The position numbers and the translations under genes were made by a program. Below the pieces are notes generated by a model that worked only from the letters and a program-made list of their open reading frames with translations, searched no databases and had not been told where the DNA came from. Shown here piece after piece: positions 58,589 to 64,000 of a DNA stretch of 64,000 bases; position 1 is the stretch's first letter, and each line of letters starts with the position of its first letter. Origin of the DNA: UBA2421 sp002343075 (GTDB taxonomy: Bacteria; Planctomycetota; Phycisphaerae; Tepidisphaerales; Tepidisphaeraceae); the NCBI GenBank assembly GCA_937982565.1, contig CALJLN010000042.1, positions 50,220 through 114,219 of the forward strand, given 5' to 3'.

Positions 58589-59530
58589 TTACGCCGCGAC
58601 GGCGCTGGCGGGCACGCTGCGGGCGATCAGGTTGGAATGATCTTCGCGGGGGAGTTCCAGCGGGCAGTAGTCTTGTTGGGCCATGTTTGCCCGAAAGCCG
58701 ATGCGGATGCCCAACTGTCGCAAAATCGCGAGCGTATAGGGAGAATATGAATTGCCAGGATGCGACATCGCCCGCGGCGCAACCCCTGTCAGATGCCGCA
58801 CATAGCGGAAATTCTCATAATACTCATCCCGCTGCTGCTGCGGGCTGAGCCGCTTCATGCGCGCGGGGTGCGTATGCGAGTGCAGGCCGATCACATGCCC
58901 TTCGCTGTGCAGTTGTCGAATCTGCTCCGAGTTCATCCATAGCCGCCGTCCCACCGCTGCGGCATCGAATTCATGGGCTGCCACCATGCCCTGCATCACT
59001 GCGTGATACGCTTCCGGCCCGAGGACTTCATCGCGAACAAACCGAAATTTGCGATCGGCCGCGGTATAGAAGGCGTACTCGGACAGATATTCTCTCGGGT
59101 TAAATCGCAACAGCGCCTGCCGCACGCGGTGGCTGTTACTGGTCTTGGCGACGACTTCGTAGAACGCTTCGTAAAACGCCTCGACCGATCGAAATCGCGT
59201 CATGCGGAAGTGCCGGTAAACTTCCAGCATCTCCAATTGACCCGAAAGCACCAAGGTGTGAACAAAGAAAAACGCGCTGATGTTAAGATCGCGCAGCACC
59301 GGCACCGCAATATCAAACTGGCACCGAAGCGAGTCGTCGAATGTCAGGCAGATATCATCGGCCTGCAGCATGTTGCGTCCCGCGCGCTCGAGCCACTCAT
59401 GGGCCGGCAGAATCTTCTTGCGGCCGATCGATTCAATCATCGCCACCAGCTCACCGGCGCCAATCGAGCCTTGCCCCGGTGCATGGCAATCGTCGTGGAA
59501 ATGATGAAACATCACGCCATGTGCGACCAT
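58589..59530 (-). CDS. Polysaccharide deacetylase family protein
   Basis: 313 residues. DDICLTFDDSLRCQ (about 57-70) holds the catalytic Asp pair, and GLHSHTHPARM (about 215-225) the His metal ligands of the NodB-like carbohydrate esterase fold; AMSHPGNSYSPYT follows near 255. No signal peptide is seen, so it may act in the cytoplasm on nucleotide- or lipid-linked sugar. It removes N-acetyl groups from a glycan or amino sugar; the substrate is unknown. The next gene is DUF1444, about 70 nt further upstream on the same strand. Confidence 0.82.
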   Translation of the reverse strand: MVAHGVMFHHFHDDCHAPGQGSIGAGELVAMIESIGRKKILPAHEWLERAGRNMLQADDICLTFDDSLRCQFDIAVPVLRDLNISAFFFVHTLVLSGQLEMLEVYRHFRMTRFRSVEAFYEAFYEVVAKTSNSHRVRQALLRFNPREYLSEYAFYTAADRKFRFVRDEVLGPEAYHAVMQGMVAAHEFDAAAVGRRLWMNSEQIRQLHSEGHVIGLHSHTHPARMKRLSPQQQRDEYYENFRYVRHLTGVAPRAMSHPGNSYSPYTLAILRQLGIRIGFRANMAQQDYCPLELPREDHSNLIARSVPASAVAA

Positions 59531-59599
59531 GGCTGTTTTATCGGTACTCTCAAGCAGAAAAGTTTGAAAAACCGCCGCGCCATTTCGATTGATCAGAGA

Positions 59600-60382
59600 T
59601 CAATAGGGCGCAATCCCATCGGCGGTGACCAGCAGCAGTTTTTCGCTGATACTGTTGGGCATGCCGCGATAATCCTCGCCAATCTGCGATTTCAGCCGGG
59701 CAAGATTCTCCTGTTCGTTACGAAAACAGAGCAGGATATCCCGGTTCGGAACACCCGCCACAAACGGGCTGCCCAGGTGCTCTCTGAGCCGATCGTGCAG
59801 GCTTGGGAGCAGCAAACGAGTGGCGTCATAGCCGTCCATCGTCTGAAACAAGATCAGGTTCACATTTCCCTGCTCGTCGGCGGCGGCGTGGGCCTGCAGT
59901 TGCTCGCTTCGGGCCACGAGATTTTCGATCGCCTTGTCGTGCAGTTGATCTATGTCCACCTGCCAGCGGGAAAGCGCGGAGGTCGGGATATAGCTCATCG
60001 CACGGTCGCTATCGATCACATAGGCAATCGAAAGCTCACCCACCAGGGGCTGCGACACCATCGAGGTCTGCGCTGAATGCACCTCCGGAGGGGCGGTAAC
60101 CAGCAGCGGCATGATCCGATCGGCCACCTCCTGATAGTCGGCCGTCTGGTCCGGCGACCCCTCCGCCGCACGGAGCAACTCCAGCGCCCACCGCTCGACA
60201 TGCCGCTGCATTTCCTCCGGCCGGAGCACCGACGCGCGAAACAGATTCTCCAGCGACGCCACATGCCCGTTCATCCGCAGCGAAAACTCCTGCTCGGCGC
60301 GCGAAAGCTTCACCAGCGGAAACTTCCCGCGGATGATCTTCACCACCTGATCGTAGAACTTTTCGCGCGTTAACTCGGCCAT
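59600..60382 (-). CDS. DUF1444 family protein
   Basis: 260 residues from the ATG at 60382. FYDQVVKIIRGKFP at the start, MPLLVTAPPEVHS near 90, a central VGELSIAYVIDSDRAMSYIP, and RDILLCFRNEQENLARLKSQ near 220 match the DUF1444 (YtpQ-like) family, soluble and of unknown function. The 285-codon frame upstream lacks a better start. Same strand as the deacetylase, divergent from the oxidoreductase at 60517. Confidence 0.8.
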   Translation of the reverse strand: MAELTREKFYDQVVKIIRGKFPLVKLSRAEQEFSLRMNGHVASLENLFRASVLRPEEMQRHVERWALELLRAAEGSPDQTADYQEVADRIMPLLVTAPPEVHSAQTSMVSQPLVGELSIAYVIDSDRAMSYIPTSALSRWQVDIDQLHDKAIENLVARSEQLQAHAAADEQGNVNLILFQTMDGYDATRLLLPSLHDRLREHLGSPFVAGVPNRDILLCFRNEQENLARLKSQIGEDYRGMPNSISEKLLLVTADGIAPY

Positions 60383-60516
60383 TCCACGCCTGACTTTAAG
60401 GGAAGCCACCCCATCCGCCAAGCCGGGGGCATGAGTCCAGCGCACGCCGCGGAACACGGCGTGTATTGAGAAACCGCGCGATCGGCGATACGGTCACCCT
60501 CCGCAAAAGGAGTTGC

Positions 60517-61551
60517 ATGTCGTCCCAATCCATTCGTCTCGGCATCATCGGTGCCGGTTGGCCCGGAAAGAAACACGCCGAAGGTGCCAGGCAGAGCGGC
60601 GGTTACCGTGTGACCTCAGTCGCCGACCTCATTCCCGACCGCCGACGCGCCGTTATGGCCGAGTTCAGCGGCGCAAAAGAGTTTGAAGACGCCGAATCGC
60701 TCATCAAATCAGCCGACGTCGACGCAGTTACCATCGCCCTGCCCAATCATCTCCACGCCGCAGTCGCCTGCGCCGCGCTGAAAGCCGGAAAGCACGTCCT
60801 GATCGAACGCCCCCCCGCCGGCACGGTGAAAGATGCTCGAAAAATCTCGGCCGCGGCCGTGAAGGCGGGCAGGACCGTCCTCTATGGCTTTCAACGCCGA
60901 TTTGGCGCCGCAGAGCAGGCCGCACGCCTGGCGATCGGCAAGCATTATGCCGGCGGCGTCTATCATGTCCGATCCTCATGGCTGCGAACGCGCGGCGTCC
61001 CCATCGGCACTGGCTGGTTCACACGCAAAGCCGAGTCCGGCGGCGGCGCGATGATCGATGTCGGCATCTCCATGCTCGATCTTGCGTGGTTTCTTCTCGA
61101 TCAACCCAAGCCAACCACCATCTTCGCCGTGACACACCGCAAGCTCGCCCCCGACGGCCACCCCACCGATGTCGATGTTGAAGACGCCGCGTTTGCCATG
61201 ATCAGGTTTGAAACCGGGGCCACCCTCGAACTGGCCGCAAGCTGGGCGCTCAACCAGCCTCCACAGCAGCAGGGCACCCTTTGCCGTGCCTTCGGCGATG
61301 CCGGCTGCGTCGATGTCTATACGCCCAACGGCCCAGTGATTTATCGTCAGTTCGATGCCAAGGGCCAGTCCAAGCCCACCCAGCTTAAGCCGCCGAGGCT
61401 CGCCGGCCATGCAGCGCTCATGCGCCACTTTCGCGAATGCATCCTGGGAAAGTCCAACCCCGCCATCGGCGCCAGCGAAGGCGTCACGCTCATGGAAATG
61501 ATTGAAGCAATCTACAAAAGCGCAGAATCCGGCAGGAGCGTGGCGATATGA
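60517..61551 (+). CDS. Gfo/Idh/MocA family oxidoreductase with ERP instead of EKP
   Basis: 344 residues from the ATG at 60517, with AAAAGGAG upstream. LGIIGAGWPGKKHAEGA is the NAD(P)-binding start; ALPNHLHAAVACAALKAGKH and VLIERPPAGTVKDA follow. The catalytic Glu-Lys-Pro of the family reads Glu-Arg-Pro here (near residue 95), which could alter or lower activity. C-terminal domain normal (GGGAMIDVGISMLDLAWFLL). The substrate is unknown. A bidirectional terminator separates it from the ABC permease gene. Confidence 0.82.
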   Translation: MSSQSIRLGIIGAGWPGKKHAEGARQSGGYRVTSVADLIPDRRRAVMAEFSGAKEFEDAESLIKSADVDAVTIALPNHLHAAVACAALKAGKHVLIERPPAGTVKDARKISAAAVKAGRTVLYGFQRRFGAAEQAARLAIGKHYAGGVYHVRSSWLRTRGVPIGTGWFTRKAESGGGAMIDVGISMLDLAWFLLDQPKPTTIFAVTHRKLAPDGHPTDVDVEDAAFAMIRFETGATLELAASWALNQPPQQQGTLCRAFGDAGCVDVYTPNGPVIYRQFDAKGQSKPTQLKPPRLAGHAALMRHFRECILGKSNPAIGASEGVTLMEMIEAIYKSAESGRSVAI

Positions 61552-61576
61552 AGGGATGGGGGCAGAACGGTTTAGG

Positions 61577-61612
61577 ATAAAAAAGGCAGCCACGACGGCT
61601 GCCACTTTTTTT
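61577..61612. terminator. Bidirectional rho-independent terminator
   Basis: GGCAGCC (61585-61591) and GGCTGCC (61597-61603) form a 7-bp stem with loop ACGAC. ACTTTTTTT follows on the plus strand (to 61612), and an A-run (61579-61584) gives a T-run on the minus strand. It serves both the oxidoreductase and the ABC permease gene. Confidence 0.85.
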
Positions 61613-61646
61613 GACATTCGTCTTTCAGATTTCAGCCTTCAGCCAA

Positions 61647-62570
61647 TCACCCTTCCGCGCCGCCGAGTTCGCGCGACTCGAAGAGCAGCATTCCCACCGC
61701 CAGCGCCGCCGTCGCATAGCAGGCGGCGTAGAGCAGGCTCATGCCGGTGTCGGCCCAGATGCTGCTCAGCCAGACGGCATTTAGGTCGCCGGAAAACACG
61801 CTTCTCGGCATCGAAATGCCCGCAAACGTCTCTCCCCAGCGCACTTTCGCGTAGACACTCTGCCCCCGAATATCAAAAAGGCTCAGATAAGGCAGCACAC
61901 TGTTAATGACCTCCGCTGCCGCCCGCGACACCCCGCCTCGGTTTGCCACCGCAAGATCGAGAAACCGCGTGAGATTGCCCGCAATGTAAAGCAGGATCAC
62001 CACCGGAAGGTTCACCACCAGCGACACCCGCGTGCTGATCGCCACACTCACCGCCGCCAGCACCGAAATCTGCATCCACGTCGTCAGCAGGCTGGGGATA
62101 ACACCCAGCAGGTGCATCATGCGATAGGCGCGAATGGTATTGATCTCGCCTTCATCCACGCTGCGCGTGCTAAGCTGATAATCCGTCGGCACCCGAAACC
62201 AGATGCAAAGCCCCATGATCAACCCCAGCACCAGCACCGCCAGCAACGCCGACGTGATAATGCCGAGATATTTACCCAGCAGCACTTCCCACCGCTTCAC
62301 CGGCTTGCTCATCAGCGTGAGCATCGTGCGGTCTTCAATCTCTTCATAAATCGACTTGCTGGTCGCAAAAAGCGTCGCCACCAGCACAGGAAGCAGGATC
62401 ACATCCAGCCCAACGGCCTTATACATCACCGCGTCTTCGCCAAGAGTGAAGAACGGCAGCATCGCAAACACCATCAACACCGCAGCCCCAATGCCAAGCA
62501 GGAGCGAATAGATCGGCTGCCCAACCGACTCGCGAAACGTGTGCCGAGCAATGATGAAGGTTCGATACAT
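61647..62570 (-). CDS. ABC-2 type transporter permease
   Basis: 307 residues with six predicted membrane helices (about 20-42, 55-75, 105-130, 155-185, 190-205, 275-297). The start FIIARHTFRESVGQPIYSLL and SIYEEIEDRTMLTLMSKPVK (about 72-91) are typical of ABC-2 permeases of the NosY/GldF-like kind. The ATPase partner is not in this window and may lie elsewhere. It probably exports a lipid, glycan or drug. The GTG/ATG start at 62570 fits the family. Confidence 0.8.
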   Translation of the reverse strand: MYRTFIIARHTFRESVGQPIYSLLLGIGAAVLMVFAMLPFFTLGEDAVMYKAVGLDVILLPVLVATLFATSKSIYEEIEDRTMLTLMSKPVKRWEVLLGKYLGIITSALLAVLVLGLIMGLCIWFRVPTDYQLSTRSVDEGEINTIRAYRMMHLLGVIPSLLTTWMQISVLAAVSVAISTRVSLVVNLPVVILLYIAGNLTRFLDLAVANRGGVSRAAAEVINSVLPYLSLFDIRGQSVYAKVRWGETFAGISMPRSVFSGDLNAVWLSSIWADTGMSLLYAACYATAALAVGMLLFESRELGGAEG

Positions 62571-62727
62571 AGCGGTTGCGATGCATTATAAAGCCAAGTT
62601 GTATCAGCAGTTACACCAAATCGAAGTCTATCGCCCAATGCACGGCAAATCCAGTTTGGGCAATGATCCTAGCATTGGCTGCCCCTCAATCAATTCTGAC
62701 ACTGGTTTAACATCACCCCGCACCCGC

Positions 62728-63114
62728 CTACACCCCGGTGATTTCAAGGTCAATCTCAACCACCGCATCAATCAGATCATCCGGCATCAGCGTTTTTGTA
62801 ATCTCCAGCAGCAGCGTCTGCCCCGCCGTCACGTTGCGGTTTGCCGTGGTGCCGTTCAGGGTGAACGCCGCCAACGCATACGCAGTCAGGCCCGCGCCGC
62901 CGTTGATGCCAGTGCTCGACTTGGTTGTATTCGCGTCCGTTGCAGCCAACACCTGCGTCGTTCCCGAACCGCCGGTTCCTTTGTTGATGATCTGAAACGT
63001 CCAGTACCGTGTGCCGGCCCCTCCAACCGCGCCCGCCACTACAATCCGCGCCCCGGTGACCGTACCCGCCAACCCCGGCACCGGCGGCAGGAGGAACGAC
63101 GACGATGCGTTCAC
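62728..63114 (-). CDS. C-terminal module of a fibre-like protein (second of two overlapping frames)
   Basis: 128 codons from GTG 63112-63114. Ser/Thr/Gly/Asn-rich beta-type sequence: IVVAGAVGGAGTRYWTFQII, then a DANTTKSSTG-type region and LLLEITKTLMPDDL at the end. No family I know. Its start overlaps the stop of the preceding frame (GTGA). The upstream bases in this frame continue sensibly (Asp-Ser-Asp-Phe-Ala-Pro-Ile-Gly), so the two frames may be one gene split by a frameshift. Confidence 0.5.
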   Translation of the reverse strand: MNASSSFLLPPVPGLAGTVTGARIVVAGAVGGAGTRYWTFQIINKGTGGSGTTQVLAATDANTTKSSTGINGGAGLTAYALAAFTLNGTTANRNVTAGQTLLLEITKTLMPDDLIDAVVEIDLEITGV

Positions 63115-64000
63115 CGTACCGATGGGCGCGAAATCTGAATCGTCCGCGCCGCTGTCGGCACATCCGCCGTCGCCATGGCGCGAAACGTCGGCGCGCCGCT
63201 GGCGGTCGCGGGGGAGGCGAGCAACTGGTTTGCGGCGATGCTGCCGGTAATTGTCAGATTGGAAACCGAAAGATTCTCAGCGCCGACAATGTCGCCGCCG
63301 TTCACATCGAGCGTGGCATTCGCCGGCGACATCGTTACATCGCCATCAAAATCGACGAAGAACACACCGTCCACTTCCAGCGCTTTAACGAATAACTCAC
63401 CCGACTTGTCGATCGACGCGGTGGGAACCAGTTCACCAAAAGAGTCGCCCACGCGGATATCCAGCAGTTTTGATTCAGACGAAGAAGCGGTGTCGACAAC
63501 TTCCATCTTCAGCCCGGCATAGTCAGTCGTTCCGCTTTCCCACGTCTGCCGCATCAGCAGCGACGAGTTGCTACGATTCGACACCGGTACGCAGTTAAAG
63601 TCTGTGCAGTCCGTTCGCTGCCAGAACCCATCGCTGTTGGTGATGATGGTATCCGCCTCGTCGTACATCAGCCGGCACCGGTCGAGGTGAAGCGATGACT
63701 TCTCACTTCCATCGCCGTCCACGCTGGCGAACGGCCCTCGGATCAGCGCCCCGCGAATTGTGCAGTTCGTCAACTTCTCCAGCCGCACCGGTCGCACCCA
63801 GTCGCCCAGCCAGCGCCACCAAGTCGGCGATGTCGCGGGCGCATGGTTGGTGTTGCTGTTCTGCAGACTTTCATAAATGGTATCGCCGATACGTGTCTGC
63901 GCGCCCAGCGAATAGGTTGTGCCTGAACCGTATTCGCTCGCCGGATACTCCACCCCCGTCCAAGCAAAACCGTCGATCAGGATGTTTTTCGGTTCCGGGC
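63111..64000 (-). CDS. Fibre-like protein with a carbohydrate-binding-like start (5' truncated by window edge)
   Basis: The frame is open to base 64000, so at least 296 codons belong to a longer gene. The visible part begins NILIDGFAWTGVEYP, then TRIGDTIYESLQ and a WWRWLG, which resemble a CBM5/12-like chitin-binding module, followed by a right-handed beta-helix-like part (LDRCRLMYDEADTIITNSDG) and a fibre-like VDGVFFVDFDGDV. It ends near the phrase ATADVPTAARTIQ. Looks like a phage tail fibre or surface adhesin; which is uncertain. The stop at 63111 may be due to a frame break. Confidence 0.55.
   Translation of the reverse strand, partial: PEPKNILIDGFAWTGVEYPASEYGSGTTYSLGAQTRIGDTIYESLQNSNTNHAPATSPTWWRWLGDWVRPVRLEKLTNCTIRGALIRGPFASVDGDGSEKSSLHLDRCRLMYDEADTIITNSDGFWQRTDCTDFNCVPVSNRSNSSLLMRQTWESGTTDYAGLKMEVVDTASSSESKLLDIRVGDSFGELVPTASIDKSGELFVKALEVDGVFFVDFDGDVTMSPANATLDVNGGDIVGAENLSVSNLTITGSIAANQLLASPATASGAPTFRAMATADVPTAARTIQISRPSVR

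Noticed and set aside
1..64000. tRNA, rRNA, CRISPR arrays, insertion sequences and phage integration sites
   Set aside because: Looked for cloverleaf-like TTCGA arms, regularly spaced repeats, transposase motifs and direct-repeat flanks; none was found. Only the fibre-like gene at the right end hints at a phage or adhesin locus.

Overview
The window looks like a chromosomal segment of a planctomycete, most likely of the Phycisphaerae (Tepidisphaera/Humisphaera-like). This is inferred from family content; no 16S rRNA gene is visible. The evidence is the GC-rich coding sequence, five secreted proteins ending in a PEP-CTERM sorting tag, three dockerin-like C-termini with a shared LNDFT-type repeat, pseudopilin-like proteins with an FTLVE cleavage site, DUF4159 and DUF1444 proteins, TPR-fused membrane enzymes, and in-frame palindromic elements encoding TGFQPV, which I associate with this phylum from memory. 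I found no tRNA, rRNA, CRISPR array, insertion sequence or replication origin.

Layout. 0-3.9 kb: the end of a dockerin-like protein, a PEP-CTERM protein with a clear promoter and terminator, an alkaline-phosphatase-superfamily/TPR fusion and a small coiled-coil protein. 4.1-14.0 kb: homogentisate dioxygenase (hmgA), DUF2200, a YfhO-like membrane protein, a double GNAT acetyltransferase, a nucleotidyltransferase toxin-like pair, BtpA, a SpoIIE-type phosphatase, a YmdB-like phosphodiesterase and phenylalanine hydroxylase. 14.1-17.9 kb: a RelE-type toxin-antitoxin relic, then an acyl-CoA metabolism group (AMP-forming ligase, AtuA-like small protein, enoyl-CoA hydratase). 18-28.2 kb: a XylR-like regulator divergent from a pseudopilin-like protein plus an oxidoreductase, then PEP-CTERM proteins including a pectate-lyase-like protein whose gene overlaps that of a beta-strand-repeat protein. 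28.3-33.5 kb: mnmG, small proteins and a TMTC-like glycosyltransferase with TPRs. 33.5-39.3 kb: an isoprenoid group (crtI-like, xseB, ispA, dxs). 39.4-52.2 kb: FkbM methyltransferase, Eis-like acetyltransferase, a cyclase-fold/DUF4159 protein, a DUF4394 PEP-CTERM protein, rpsA, an M32 carboxypeptidase, a GT4 glycosyltransferase and a radical SAM protein. 52.4-62.6 kb: a PDZ-tailed beta-propeller, PilZ, a six-repeat secreted protein, another RelE relic, PhyH, a polysaccharide deacetylase, DUF1444, an oxidoreductase and an ABC-2 permease. 62.7-64 kb: the end of a fibre-like protein with a likely frame break.

Two themes stand out. First, three toxin-antitoxin-like modules (9.2-9.9, 14.1-14.6 and 57.1-57.6 kb) each keep an intact upstream partner, while the downstream toxin gene is broken by a different single event: a 16-bp tandem duplication, a 1-nt frameshift and an in-frame amber codon. 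Second, palindromic elements lie inside coding genes and stay in frame. TGFQPV elements sit in mnmG and the crtI-like gene at what looks like the same beta-turn of their FAD domains. A second element forms the crtI-like C-terminus, and ispA carries two unusual low-complexity insertions.

Functional links. dxs, ispA and the crtI-like gene form a path from pyruvate/glyceraldehyde-3-phosphate through prenyl diphosphates towards carotenoid-type products, with xseB in its frequent position beside ispA and dxs. phhA and hmgA are the first and a later step of phenylalanine/tyrosine breakdown but lie about 8 kb apart, without the intermediate genes in this window. The secreted PEP-CTERM and dockerin-like proteins suggest an extracellular polysaccharide-related lifestyle.
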